Counted from the first letter of the stretch, positions 1-9,137 are shown. The stretch is DNA of 64,000 nt from Candidatus Poribacteria bacterium (GCA_022827055.1 JAJDTR010000129.1:1-64000), one strand, 5' to 3'. The notes: a model not told the origin generated them from the letters alone. Numbers and translations are program-made.

Positions 1-428
1 AGGTACTCCGAGCCACCGACAATTACTCGCGCAATGCCTTTCTTAGGGAATCCTAAGAGTGTGCCTATTCGGTTCGCAGGAGCGGTTAGTTTGTCAATGG
101 TTCCCTGCATCTCGACGATGGCTTGATCCGCTTCTTGAATCGTATTTTCGTACTCACGCATCATACGTTGATTCTCAACAATCTCGCGTTGATTCTCAAG
201 AATCTCACGTCGCAGTTCGTACAGGAGTTTGCGTTTACCGTCATTCTCGCGTGTTACATAGATAAGTTCATCCACAATCATCAAAGAACCGGGGCTGCCC
301 ACGTCTTTGTCGATTTCATCAGGTTCTCCAACAAAATCGTTATGATGCGGGTCAGGGTAGTCGCTGGATGGCTTTTCAGATTGATTCCAATCTTTTCCGG
401 ATTGATTCCAATCTTTTTTGTCGCGCAT
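1..428 (-). CDS. Proteasome-associated AAA ATPase (Mpa/ARC-like), N-terminal part
   Basis: About 142 residues are visible before the gene runs off the window start. The order is a polar N-terminus with two copies of a 7-residue unit (KDWNQS followed by G or E), a predicted coiled coil containing two heptads REILENQ/REIVENQ, then KLTAPANRIGTLLG and ARVIVGGSEY. A coiled coil followed by this OB-fold entry is the architecture of Mpa/ARC, the hexameric ATPase that unfolds tagged proteins for the bacterial 20S proteasome. The AAA domain and C-terminal docking motif lie outside the window. ATG at 428 is preceded by AGAGGA. In Gram-negative candidate phyla such ATPases accompany a Pup-like modifier (UBact) and 20S subunits; none of these is visible here. 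The identification rests on the N-terminus alone, so another coiled-coil AAA protein is possible. Confidence 0.62.
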   Translation of the reverse strand, partial: MRDKKDWNQSGKDWNQSEKPSSDYPDPHHNDFVGEPDEIDKDVGSPGSLMIVDELIYVTRENDGKRKLLYELRREILENQREIVENQRMMREYENTIQEADQAIVEMQGTIDKLTAPANRIGTLLGFPKKGIARVIVGGSEY

Positions 429-988
429 TTAGTTCCTCTCGGCACAGCGTAGATTGAGCACGAATGTCAAAATAACCTGTTGTTTATAATTCAAAGTCAT
501 CTTTTCAAATCGCATCTCGCCTGTTTAAGGCGCTTGGACTGATATATCAAGGAATTAAGGATGAGATCCGATGGAATTCCACCAATCTGGCTCAGCCCCA
601 ATCGGAATTAATTTAATCAGTTGAAATTGCACGGCACTCCTATGACAGATTTGTGAGAAAATCCTCGGCTATGCCTGACTATCCCACGTTTATAGAGTTG
701 ACACATTCATCTTCTCAAAATACCTTCAGGTTAGTCGGAATCCTAAATTGTTTACTGATTAATCCGAGGAACAAAACTATGCTCACCGCTTCGAGAGATT
801 CTGTTGATTCAGCCGATTGAATAACTGTCCGACAATCATTGAGTCATGGCAATCTGACGATAGATGGGGTATAGAAAAAGGAGATTTTCATTAGCAAATG
901 CCGAGCTATTCTATCACACAAATTCGGGAATCTCAACGCAAAAAAGTGAAATTTGTCCCCTAGGCGAAAAGCAGATTGACGGCAATCG
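429..988. other. Intergenic region, no gene seen
   Basis: This 560-base spacer lies between the HtrA-like gene and the proteasome ATPase gene, both on the minus strand. I looked on the minus strand for a small Pup/UBact-like frame and saw none with a plausible start and length. It should hold the promoter of the ATPase gene, but I see no convincing -35/-10 pair. Confidence 0.5.
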
Positions 989-2467
989 TCAATGCGTCTG
1001 TATCTCCTCCCCGTCTCCAGCATCCGACTGTTTCCAATCTAGCTCGCTTTCATTCCATTCAAAAACCTGCAAGGGGCCAAACTTCAAATTAACCGTTAAA
1101 CTCTTTGGCGTCGGCGAGCTATCAAATCGATTGAAGTCGCGAATTACAACATAGGTGTGTTGACCATCAGAAATTTCCTCGCAAGAAGCGATGAAATCAT
1201 TAAGATCATGGATCGCCCTGCCATTGATTTCTTGAATGACAACCTTTGAATTGCCGCTCCGCTCGCGTATGCCAACCCGTGAAAAGCTACTTCCCGCATC
1301 GGCATGCGTGAGATAAACACCTTCCGCTTTGAAGTAGAGCATGCGTCGCAGATCCGGAGTGACATCGTGAAAGATTGAACCGGCAAAGCGTACAAATCGG
1401 CGAACCTTCTTGAGTTCAAGGTCCTCGACCGGTATTCTGACAGTCATCTGTTCGCCATTGCGGTAAATTTCCAACACTACATCTGCTCCGACACTGTCGT
1501 TGAGCATTGCGTCGAAGGTATAAAGATCGTCGCGGATTAGATTGTCATTAATCCGGTAAATAATATCCGACGCGCGGAGGAGGTCCTCGCCCGTGGTTCG
1601 TGGAATAATCGACTCAATCTGGATGACTTTCGGTGTTCCTGATTCAGACGGTCCAATTTCCACGCGCGATGATTCCGGCAATCTAAAATGTTTGATTGCC
1701 TCGCCAATCGAGATAAGTTCCAAATCTACGCCGATCTCACCGCGATGAATCGGAGAGTCATCCTGAATACGAGTTAAAGCGTCGATCAAATATTCAATGG
1801 GGAGTTCGAAGCTGGATGTGTCAGATCCTCGAGCGTGGATGGCAATGACCTCTCCTTCCGTGTTCCACACCGGACTTCCGCTTGATCCGCCTGTTCTGTC
1901 AAAGGTCGTATGAATGTAACTCGAATGCCGATTTCCTTTGTTGACATTGAGATTGGCGACTTTGCCTTCTTTGATCGAGTATTCCTCTTTATCGTTGTTG
2001 CCGATTAGAAGGAGCTCATCGCCCAAGACAAGATTACGCCACGCTCCAAGTTGTACCGCTTCCAGAGAAAATTCGGCTTCACCAGGATCTATCTGATAGA
2101 AACCGAAGTCGTGCGTCGGGTCATAGTAGAATACTTTTGCCTCGGTAAAACTCCCATCGTAGAAATTAATCTTGACGTAAGACGGACTGCTACCAGTCAC
2201 GTGACGATTGGTGGCGATAATTCCGCGCTCCGCATCGACGATGAAGCCGGTAGCGAAACTGGTGCCTTTTGCTTCGGTTTCAAACACAACCTCGGATGAG
2301 GTTTCCACATTCACAACCATGGGCTTGAATGCAGCAATCTGATCTGTCCAGTTGTGGGCGGCGTGAATTCTCAGTGCAATCCCGTGCAGAAACAGCAAAA
2401 TTGCGATACACCAAATGGAAATCTTTTTAGTCCGTTCGGCTTGAAAAAGAGTTGTGTCGAAGAGCAT
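989..2467 (-). CDS. HtrA/Nma111-like trypsin-family serine protease with PDZ domains
   Basis: Predicted 492-residue exported or membrane-anchored serine endoprotease. A hydrophobic segment at about residues 17-36 ends in HAA and could be a signal peptide. The S1 catalytic triad is readable: His89 in IATNRHV, Asp120 in DPTHDFGF and Ser196 in TGGSSGSPV. Two PDZ-like regions follow (about 220-330 and 365-460). The wording of the triad motifs (VDAERGIIATNRHV, DPTHDFGF, GGSSGSPV) is closer to the eukaryotic Nma111 branch than to classical DegP. The likely role is envelope protein quality control. The start is ATG 2467 because TTTGGAGGC lies just upstream; a TTG four codons earlier overlaps that ribosome-binding site. 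It is transcribed towards the proteasome ATPase gene, so two proteolysis genes are neighbours, though 560 bases apart. Confidence 0.88.
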   Translation of the reverse strand: MLFDTTLFQAERTKKISIWCIAILLFLHGIALRIHAAHNWTDQIAAFKPMVVNVETSSEVVFETEAKGTSFATGFIVDAERGIIATNRHVTGSSPSYVKINFYDGSFTEAKVFYYDPTHDFGFYQIDPGEAEFSLEAVQLGAWRNLVLGDELLLIGNNDKEEYSIKEGKVANLNVNKGNRHSSYIHTTFDRTGGSSGSPVWNTEGEVIAIHARGSDTSSFELPIEYLIDALTRIQDDSPIHRGEIGVDLELISIGEAIKHFRLPESSRVEIGPSESGTPKVIQIESIIPRTTGEDLLRASDIIYRINDNLIRDDLYTFDAMLNDSVGADVVLEIYRNGEQMTVRIPVEDLELKKVRRFVRFAGSIFHDVTPDLRRMLYFKAEGVYLTHADAGSSFSRVGIRERSGNSKVVIQEINGRAIHDLNDFIASCEEISDGQHTYVVIRDFNRFDSSPTPKSLTVNLKFGPLQVFEWNESELDWKQSDAGDGEEIQTH

Positions 2468-3299
2468 AAGTGCCTCCAAATAAAATGAAGTAAGCTAACT
2501 TTAGGTTACTACAGAGACAGCCGCGGCGATTAGCCTATTGATGGATGGAGCTAGACATGCAGCAATTGTATGTTTTAGAACAAGAATGTTTGTAAATCGA
2601 GGCTGAAATCTGCATAACAGTAGAAATACAGAGTGAATCATAGAATAACACAACCACTTGGAAAATGGAAAAGTAATCTGGGAGGATCCCGAAGCTGGTT
2701 CTAAAGAGCCTTTTTGAAAAATTGGAGTCAAAGCGAATTTGGACTCGTGAAGAACGTTTTTTCAGATTGCGTTGTCGCCTCTTCTACACCTGTCGCCCCG
2801 CTGGGGCTTGGGTTCACGGGGTTGTGGCGTTTCTACACACCTTCCGCCCCTCTGGGGCTTTTAAAGGCTGGTGCGCAGTGCGCACCCTACAAATGTACTT
2901 TTCAAACAAGCTCTAAGCTCGACTTTGTACATGTAAGTGGCATAATAAAGGTTGTCAATTGAGCGTTCCAGAAAAGCGACTGAGATTTTAGCCGTCTGGC
3001 TTTTTTGGTTGACCTTAGAAAAAGTCGCTGGTAGTTTCCAGTACCATCACGGCGGGGGAAGGGAATCTCTATGGGATTTCTATCGCGTTAAAATCTCTAT
3101 CGCGCTCGCTATCCACTCGCTTGATTCCCGGCTACGGGTTCGTGTTGTACTTATGTACAAAAAGAAAGGAAAAGAGACATGTATGCACAGCCAATTGGGC
3201 CGGAGGGAGTAGGGGTGTGGCTGCGGAAAGGATTGATTGAATGGAAGAAACCGTTGCCAAGAAATCCTTCAAGAAAAATCGATTACTAGTTGCTATAAT
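2468..3299. other. Intergenic region with one dispersed repeat, otherwise no gene
   Basis: An 830-base spacer. Apart from the palindrome-rich repeat at 2772-2916 (listed separately) I see no protein-coding signal. The short open frames on both strands lack ribosome-binding sites and recognisable composition, and some lie inside the repeat. The part from 2917 to 3299 shows no convincing promoter or terminator. Confidence 0.55.
2772..2916. repeat. Dispersed palindromic intergenic repeat, copy 1
   Basis: About 145 bases that recur in the same orientation at 63122-63267 with only scattered differences. It contains three small palindromes in order: GCCCCgctGGGGC, GCCCCtctGGGGC and GGTGCGCagtGCGCACC. 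It ends in CCCTACAAA and a short tail CTTTTCAAACAAG. Both copies are intergenic. Open frames crossing it are an artefact of its GC-rich composition. It may be a REP/BIME-like element or a MITE remnant; no transposase is near either copy. Confidence 0.85.
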
Positions 3300-4208
3300 T
3301 CACTGCTTTTTCTGAGTATCTTTTGCGCTGCCCGTAGATACGTTATTCACAGTTGTCGACTTTTTCTGGGATTCAGCGAGATATTCAAAAAGATTGGGTT
3401 CATCGGTGTCGTCTTCAATGTCGGCGGTTTGACGTGCTGTGCCTTCCGACATCGTGACGGGTTGTTTCGCTGTCCGTTCCGGTGTGTTTTGGGGGGGACG
3501 TTGGGGAGTCGTGCCGCGCGCAGTGCCAGTTTCGGCGGGTTGGTGGTCGTGTGTTTCAAGTCGTTCTATTCGCTCCAATACTTCGTGCATCGTTTTTCGC
3601 ACCATCATGAGTTGATCCTGGAGATTTTCCACACGAGAGGTTAGCTGAGAGACCGTGTCAGCTACATCTTCTTGGGGGCTTTCGGGTGCGGGGCTCGAAA
3701 ACACTTGTTTGTCAGTATTACTCGCGACATTCGGACTTGGCGAGACAGCCGGAGTTTTAGGGCTCGGGTCGGATTCTTGCGTTGAACCCTTGGTCGGCGT
3801 GTCTTCGTGGGAAACATCGAGCAATTTGATTTCATAGATGCCAGAGCCAATTCCTTTTGTTGAAAAGTATGAAACTCTAACTTTAACTTGTTGACCAATT
3901 TCCAGCTTACCCAGGCGAAGGCTTAAATTCCAAATCACTGCGTCGTTGTGCCAAGCAAGTTCCCAACCTGGTCGGCGATTCAATCCGCGCAGATAGGCAG
4001 TTACCAAACTCGTGTCAGAAATCTCTTGAACCATCGGTTCGGTGGTTAAGGTTCCGGTAGTTTCGACTGGTTGAAAATGAGCGTCAACTTCCGAGCGCGG
4101 CTGTACAATCGACATGGGGATTTCCCCCTGCTCCGCCTTCATGGTGGTCATCCATCCGGCATCGCTGATTCGCTTACACGCGATATTATAGTGGTATTGA
4201 ACTGCCAT
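3300..4208 (-). CDS. Hypothetical protein with C-terminal coiled coil and low-complexity tail
   Basis: 302 residues, family not recognised. The first 140 residues look folded (YHYNIACKRISDAGW, then GWELAWHNDAVIWNLSLRLG and KVRVSYFSTKGIGSGIYEIK, a beta-rich stretch). A Pro/Ser/Thr-rich linker follows, then a predicted coiled coil (SQLTSRVENLQDQLMMVRKT and onward, about residues 190-225) and a disordered polar tail rich in T, Q, P and K. No signal peptide or membrane segment. It lies 63 bases downstream of the PfkB kinase gene on the same strand, so they are probably co-transcribed. The start is the ATG at 4208 with only a weak upstream GGGA. The layout suggests an adaptor or scaffold, but that is only inference. 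Confidence 0.6.
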   Translation of the reverse strand: MAVQYHYNIACKRISDAGWMTTMKAEQGEIPMSIVQPRSEVDAHFQPVETTGTLTTEPMVQEISDTSLVTAYLRGLNRRPGWELAWHNDAVIWNLSLRLGKLEIGQQVKVRVSYFSTKGIGSGIYEIKLLDVSHEDTPTKGSTQESDPSPKTPAVSPSPNVASNTDKQVFSSPAPESPQEDVADTVSQLTSRVENLQDQLMMVRKTMHEVLERIERLETHDHQPAETGTARGTTPQRPPQNTPERTAKQPVTMSEGTARQTADIEDDTDEPNLFEYLAESQKKSTTVNNVSTGSAKDTQKKQ

Positions 4209-4271
4209 TGCTCATGTCCCAGCCGAGAATGTTAACGGCAGATTAGAATTGACTATCGAATTTGTTTATAT

Positions 4272-5114
4272 CTACTCCATCCGGATTGGATTCAAGCGAT
4301 TCCGGATTGAATCTAACGTTGGAATGTTTGCCGTATACCGACCTTCGACTGCGAATGATGCGGCACAGTGCGCAAAATTCAATGCCTCCTGTGGCAATTG
4401 TGTTTCATAGTATTTTATTAGGAACGCTGCAGCAAATACGTCGCCAGCCCCGGTAGGGTCAATTTCGTTTGCAGGATAGGCGTTCGAGTCCAAAACCCGA
4501 CCGTTTTCATAAAGGGTAGCCCCCCGCTTTCCCTTTGTCAAAACCACAATTTTCGTCAATTCAATATATTTTTCAAGTTCGGCTGGATATGTGCCCAAAT
4601 CTTCGTCACTCAGAATTAGCACATCGGCGTGCGGTAAAATTGAAGCGGCGGAACTCCATCGCTTGGCAATGGTTCGGGAATCGCTTTTACGATGCCGCAT
4701 CCAGCCTTGCGGGGTGACGCCAATTAGAGAACCGCTGAAACTATGGATACAATCGGGATCCACTTCGTCCGCAATGGGACACAAATACGCGACCTCGGCT
4801 TCACAACAATCGCCCGTGATATGTTGCGGCTTCAATTTTGCCCCTAGTGACAGGATTGATTGTTGGCGTTGACCGTTCTCGCTGTAACGGTTGTCGAAAA
4901 TCGTAGTTTTACAGGATTCTTGGTATGTGATTTCAATACCATCCAGCAGCGGAATGCGCCGATCAAAATCAACCCCCACGGCGGTAATGACACGAGCCTT
5001 GAAACCTAAATTGCGGGCGGTAATAGCCGAATACGCCGCCGATCCGCCAAGCATATACCCGTTGGGGGTAACATCGTAGCAAAAATGTCCGATGGCGAGA
5101 AAGGTTGCTGTCAT
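4272..5114 (-). CDS. PfkB-family carbohydrate/nucleoside kinase
   Basis: 280 residues, ribokinase-like fold. It transfers phosphate from ATP to a sugar or nucleoside. The N-terminal GG region is seen in YMLGGSAAYSA and the C-terminal signature with catalytic Asp and anion hole in EIDPTGAGDVFAAAF. KIVVLTKGKRGATLYENG is the usual strand-loop before the ATP site. The substrate cannot be read from sequence. The start is ATG 5114 (MTATFLAIGHF) because AAGGAGA abuts it and residues from there align with the family N-terminus; the upstream 23-codon extension lacks family character. It is divergent from glpK, with a 460-base spacer between. Confidence 0.88.
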   Translation of the reverse strand: MTATFLAIGHFCYDVTPNGYMLGGSAAYSAITARNLGFKARVITAVGVDFDRRIPLLDGIEITYQESCKTTIFDNRYSENGQRQQSILSLGAKLKPQHITGDCCEAEVAYLCPIADEVDPDCIHSFSGSLIGVTPQGWMRHRKSDSRTIAKRWSSAASILPHADVLILSDEDLGTYPAELEKYIELTKIVVLTKGKRGATLYENGRVLDSNAYPANEIDPTGAGDVFAAAFLIKYYETQLPQEALNFAHCAASFAVEGRYTANIPTLDSIRNRLNPIRME

Positions 5115-5574
5115 TCTCCTTGCTGGAATAAACCAACGTGAGCGAAGCGGGGCATTTTGTAACGATTTTACAGATGATTCCAAGAAAAGTCAAGAAGATT
5201 TTATGGGGTTTAAGGCAGATGCATTCAAAACTTGTTTGAATAGTGGGCGTCAAAACGGTTATGGGTTGATGAGGAAGGGGGTTTTTCGCGTTTTCTGTTA
5301 GTGGCTGTTTTCAATCTTGGGCACGGAAAAGAATATCGGTGATTAGCTTAGAAGACTCCATCTCAATTGGGTCTCTATCCTGCCTCCCAACCAGTCGTAT
5401 GATCGTTCAGTTAATCCGCCACTCGGCATATGCATTGAGTTGACTGTGCTTGATTCTCAGTATCAGATGGAGTGGTCCTAGAGATTCGTCATTTCCCGTT
5501 GACGGAAGCCAACGTCTGATGATATAGTGGCGATACTTTGAACTCGCCGAATGGAATCAGGTTTTGAATGAAGG
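5115..5574. other. Divergent intergenic region between the PfkB kinase gene and glpK
   Basis: A 460-base spacer between divergent genes. It holds the glpK promoter candidate at 5499-5528. The part nearer the kinase gene is AT-rich with no gene; I did not find an equally good promoter for the minus-strand operon. Confidence 0.45.
5499..5528 (+). promoter_or_regulatory. Sigma-70-type promoter for glpK
   Basis: TTGACG at 5499-5504 and TATAGT at 5523-5528, separated by 18 bases, ending 46 bases before the glpK start. Position and match support a promoter; there is no experimental evidence. Confidence 0.55.
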
Positions 5575-7074
5575 ATGGGACGACAGACGAATCCTCCTTA
5601 TGTGCTCTCTATCGATCAAGGTACAACCGGTTCCACAGTCCTCTTGGTTGATTCCCACGGGGAGATTGTCTCGCGCAGCTATCGAGAGTTGAGGCAACAC
5701 TATCCACGTCCGGGATGGATTGAACAAAATCCTGACGAGATTTTTGAGCAAACACTCGCTGCAGTTCTTGAAGTGGTTGACATTTCTAAGACTGCTGCTA
5801 CGAGCATCGCCACAATTGGCATAACTAATCAACGCGAGACTACCATCCTCTGGGAGCGGGATACGGGTAAACCTATTTTCCCGGCAATTGTTTGGCAATG
5901 TCGACGCACGGTGGACGAATGCAATGAACTGAAGGACCGGGGATTGGAAGATGATATACGTGCAAAAACAGGTTTGGTACTCGATCCGTACTTCTCCGCG
6001 ACAAAGATTGCATGGATTTTAGACCGCGTGGATGGCGCCCGCGAGCAGGCAGAGTCCGGGAATCTCGCGTTCGGTACGGTGGACACATGGTTACTCTGGA
6101 ACTTAACTGGGGGTGCGGTTCACGCAACCGATTACACCAACGCGTCGCGCACATTGCTGTACAATATCGAAAGGCTTGCATGGGATGATGAACTGCTGGA
6201 TATGTTCTGCATCCCCAAGAAGATTCTGCCGGAAGTATGTGGATCAACGCGGGTGTTCGGCACCGTAAAAGACATCCATCCTTCGTTAAACGGCCTTCCA
6301 ATAGCGGCGATCGCCGGCGACCAGCAAGCCGCACTGTTTGGTCAACTCTGTAAAGAACCGGGCATGGCGAAAAACACGTATGGCACAGGCTGTTTTCTCA
6401 TGCTCAATACCGGAGAGAAGCGTATTTATTCCGACACAGGTTTATTGACGACACTGGCGTGCAGTCTTGACGATCAGCCTATCTACGCGCTCGAGGGAAG
6501 TGTGTTTGTCGCGGGAGCAGCCGTTCAATGGCTACGGGATGGCATTGAAATTGTCGATTCAGCGGCAGAAACCGAAGCGATGGCATCCAGTGTCAGGGAC
6601 ACCGCTGGCGTCGCCGTGGTTCCGGCATTTACCGGCTTGGGGGCGCCGCATTGGAACGCCAATGCCAGAGGGGCGATTACCGGTCTCACGCGCGGCACAA
6701 CGCGCTCGCATATTGTCCGAGCAACACTGGAGTCGATCGCATTTCAAACCGCCGATCTAGTCGACGCGATGACGAGAGAATTTGGTACGACGCATTCTCG
6801 GTTGCGGGTAGACGGAGGGGCTGCCGAAAATAATTTCCTCATGCAGTTTCAAGCCGATATTCTCGGAATGGATGTTGAGCGGCCACAGCAGATTGAAAGC
6901 ACAGGGCTCGGAGCCGCTTTTCTCGCGGGATTAACTTGCGGCGTGTGGGAGCGTGTCGAGGAGCTTGAGTCGAGTCGAAAGGTCGATCGTGTTTTTTCTT
7001 CAAACATGAGCGATGCAGAACGTCGCGAAAAGTTAACGGTCTGGAAAGATGCCGTCCGAAGGGTGATGATTTGA
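5575..7074 (+). CDS. glpK: Glycerol kinase
   Basis: 499 residues, the normal length for GlpK. It phosphorylates glycerol to sn-glycerol 3-phosphate with ATP in the cytoplasm. FGGY-kinase motifs are all present: SIDQGTTGSTVLLVD (phosphate 1), NQRETTILWERDTGKP (substrate loop), ATDYTNASRTLLYNI, YGTGCFLMLNTG, GLGAPHWNANARGAITGLTR and RVDGGAAENNFLMQFQADIL (adenosine region). No glpF or glpD accompanies it. Its stop codon directly abuts the start of the histidine kinase gene, which suggests one transcript; whether the sensor monitors glycerol is unknown. The start is ATG 5575; an ATG at 5568 is in a different frame. Confidence 0.96.
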   Translation: MGRQTNPPYVLSIDQGTTGSTVLLVDSHGEIVSRSYRELRQHYPRPGWIEQNPDEIFEQTLAAVLEVVDISKTAATSIATIGITNQRETTILWERDTGKPIFPAIVWQCRRTVDECNELKDRGLEDDIRAKTGLVLDPYFSATKIAWILDRVDGAREQAESGNLAFGTVDTWLLWNLTGGAVHATDYTNASRTLLYNIERLAWDDELLDMFCIPKKILPEVCGSTRVFGTVKDIHPSLNGLPIAAIAGDQQAALFGQLCKEPGMAKNTYGTGCFLMLNTGEKRIYSDTGLLTTLACSLDDQPIYALEGSVFVAGAAVQWLRDGIEIVDSAAETEAMASSVRDTAGVAVVPAFTGLGAPHWNANARGAITGLTRGTTRSHIVRATLESIAFQTADLVDAMTREFGTTHSRLRVDGGAAENNFLMQFQADILGMDVERPQQIESTGLGAAFLAGLTCGVWERVEELESSRKVDRVFSSNMSDAERREKLTVWKDAVRRVMI

Positions 7075-8817
7075 ATGCATCTGCAATGGAAATACGCACT
7101 GATTGTAAATCTGGCCGTGTTAATAGTTCTGGCGGTGTTCTACATTTTGGCCGATTTTAGAGCACAACGGGAATTAAACAGTCTCTACAACACCGGTTTA
7201 GAAAGCGGTGCGGATTTTAAGGCGATTACGGAGAAAACGATACGCCCAGCAGTCGTTGATGAAATCGTAAGATGGCAATCGTTTAAAAGGGAAGAAATTG
7301 AAAAGATTCTTCGGCAGAAAAAAGATGAGCACGGCGATTTGAGCGGCGTCGTGGATATCAATGTAACGCATGGGGATACTACCGCGATTCAAGCAGCACT
7401 TACATCGCGGAAGAACGAAGAAGTGTTCCATATTAACCTCAATCGGGAGGATGAATTTGACATCGAGCGATTTGGCGCGAAACTGTATCCGATAGAAGGA
7501 AAATACGAGACAGCGGTTATTATCCCTTACCAAGCGGATCTGATTGCGCAGACAAGTGACAGGCTGATCTTCAGCGTTGAACTCGCGCACCAGAACGAAT
7601 TGGATCGAGGATACATGTCCGAAGATCTTAGGCAAGAGTTCGCAAACGAGCAAGTTTTTGGTTCCGACTTTCAGGAGATAGAGGTTGCGGTAAAAGAAAA
7701 GGGACGGAGATGGCTAGTAACTGATACGAGTAATGCGCAAAGGTATTTGATTTGGCGAAACGACGACCTGCTCGATGTACACGTAGACAATCCAGTCGGA
7801 ATTGAGAAAGAAAGTCTTATCGAAGGTTATATTCAAGTAATCTTTCGCATTCCCGAGATCCCCAGGATGATTCACAACTCTCGTTTGATGCATCTCGCAT
7901 TGCTTGTTGTTATGAGTAGTCTGTTGTTTATCATCGTCAATATCACAACCACCCGTCTTGTTATGCGGCCGCTTGAGCAGATGACACAAATCATTAGAGG
8001 TGCGGAAGCGGGGGATCCGGATTCGCTCCAGCAGTCCTATTCATCGGGTGAAATTGGACGGGTGACCTATAGTCTTGTTCGGATGCTCAGACAGTTGAAG
8101 GGCGCACATTCAAAACGGATTGCTGCACTGGAACAGTTCGCGGGTGGAGTTGCCCACGAGATTCGGAATCCGCTCAATTCCATCGGCATGACTGCCCAGT
8201 ACCTAAAGTCCATCTTCTCACAAACCAAAGTGAAGGAGGAAGATATTGAGGAGGCAAGGGAACTGTTGGGTATAGTCAATGATGAAATCGGGCAGTTGAA
8301 GGACATTACCGAACAGTTCTTGACGTTAAATCGTCCGAAGCATCTCAATTTGGAACCAACGCAACTCAATGAACTAATAGATAGGGTGTTGGCAGAATTT
8401 GCACTTAGCATAAAAGAGCCGAAGATTCATATCGTGAAAAATTATTACGCTAAACTTCCCGACATCAATGTTGATCAGGCTTTGATACGACAGACATTTT
8501 TCAATTTTGTGCAAAACAGCATTCAAGCCATGTCCAAGGGCGGGAGCATCTACATTACTACGCGGTTGGACGAGAAAGGCACTGGTCAACGCGTGATCGT
8601 GGAAATTCGGGATACCGGAATTGGGATTCCCGACGACATTCAGGAGAGAATTTTCGACGCATACTTCACAACGAAGGAAAATGAAGGCGGAATTGGGCTT
8701 GGGCTTGCGCTTGCTCATCAAATAATAACTGCGCACCATGGAGAGGTTTCGATGAAAAGCAAGGTGGGAATGGGAACAGAGTTCACAATTGATTTTCCCA
8801 TTGAGACAAAGATTTGA
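7075..8817 (+). CDS. Membrane-bound sensor histidine kinase (NtrB/AtoS-like)
   Basis: 580 residues. TM1 at about 7-24, an extracytoplasmic sensor region of roughly 240 residues with no recognised domain, TM2 at about 267-288, then HAMP (around MRPLEQMTQIIRGAEAGD). HisKA follows with phospho-acceptor His361 in GVAHEIRNPLN, then HATPase_c with the N box (FFNFVQNSIQAM), G1 (EIRDTGIGIP) and G2 (GGIGLGLALAHQII). It starts at the ATG immediately after the glpK stop. The partner is very likely the NtrC-type regulator downstream; the pair is separated by the MITE-like insertion at 8892-9018. The ligand is unknown; the neighbouring glycerol kinase and amino-acid-type binding protein are only hints. 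Confidence 0.93.
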   Translation: MHLQWKYALIVNLAVLIVLAVFYILADFRAQRELNSLYNTGLESGADFKAITEKTIRPAVVDEIVRWQSFKREEIEKILRQKKDEHGDLSGVVDINVTHGDTTAIQAALTSRKNEEVFHINLNREDEFDIERFGAKLYPIEGKYETAVIIPYQADLIAQTSDRLIFSVELAHQNELDRGYMSEDLRQEFANEQVFGSDFQEIEVAVKEKGRRWLVTDTSNAQRYLIWRNDDLLDVHVDNPVGIEKESLIEGYIQVIFRIPEIPRMIHNSRLMHLALLVVMSSLLFIIVNITTTRLVMRPLEQMTQIIRGAEAGDPDSLQQSYSSGEIGRVTYSLVRMLRQLKGAHSKRIAALEQFAGGVAHEIRNPLNSIGMTAQYLKSIFSQTKVKEEDIEEARELLGIVNDEIGQLKDITEQFLTLNRPKHLNLEPTQLNELIDRVLAEFALSIKEPKIHIVKNYYAKLPDINVDQALIRQTFFNFVQNSIQAMSKGGSIYITTRLDEKGTGQRVIVEIRDTGIGIPDDIQERIFDAYFTTKENEGGIGLGLALAHQIITAHHGEVSMKSKVGMGTEFTIDFPIETKI

Positions 8818-8891
8818 GATGTTTTCTTGGATACAGGATCTGTTGCGTGTCATGGTAATCGTGCGCAGATGTTTTTGCATGGAGACGGGTG

Positions 8892-9018
8892 TTGTATATG
8901 AAGATAAAAAATTAACCTCGTAATATCCTAACGATGCTCGGTGCGGTTAGGAAACCGCACCTACCGAGTTTAGGAAAAACTGGAATTACCGATTTAAATA
9001 CTTAATCTTCATATACAA
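8892..9018. mobile_element. MITE-like element with 14-bp terminal inverted repeats
   Basis: TTGTATATGAAGAT at 8892-8905 is matched perfectly and inverted by ATCTTCATATACAA at 9005-9018. The 127-base interval is AT-rich except for a central 9-bp stem palindrome, GGTGCGGTT-agga-AACCGCACC at 8940-8961. It encodes nothing. Size, terminal repeats and intergenic position fit a non-autonomous miniature inverted-repeat element. I see no clear target-site duplication. As RNA it would fold into a long hairpin between kinase and regulator genes and could attenuate or stabilise the message. Confidence 0.75.
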
Positions 9019-9137
9019 AGCGTTAAATGTCATGGTTATCAATAGATTATGTGCGACTGCGCTATGAATTGCGCAGCCACAGTATTAAGTGAGAAAGTCG
9101 TCGTGTAACTTTAGCCTATGCGTTTAAGGAGCAGAAA

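Noticed and set aside
2714-2962. Open frames through the repeat at 2.8 kb
   Set aside because: They are created by the GC-rich palindromic repeat; the same spurious frame occurs in copy 2.
3237-3644. Plus-strand open frame opposite the hypothetical gene at 3300-4208
   Set aside because: It lies antisense to a longer frame with better protein character and has no ribosome-binding site.
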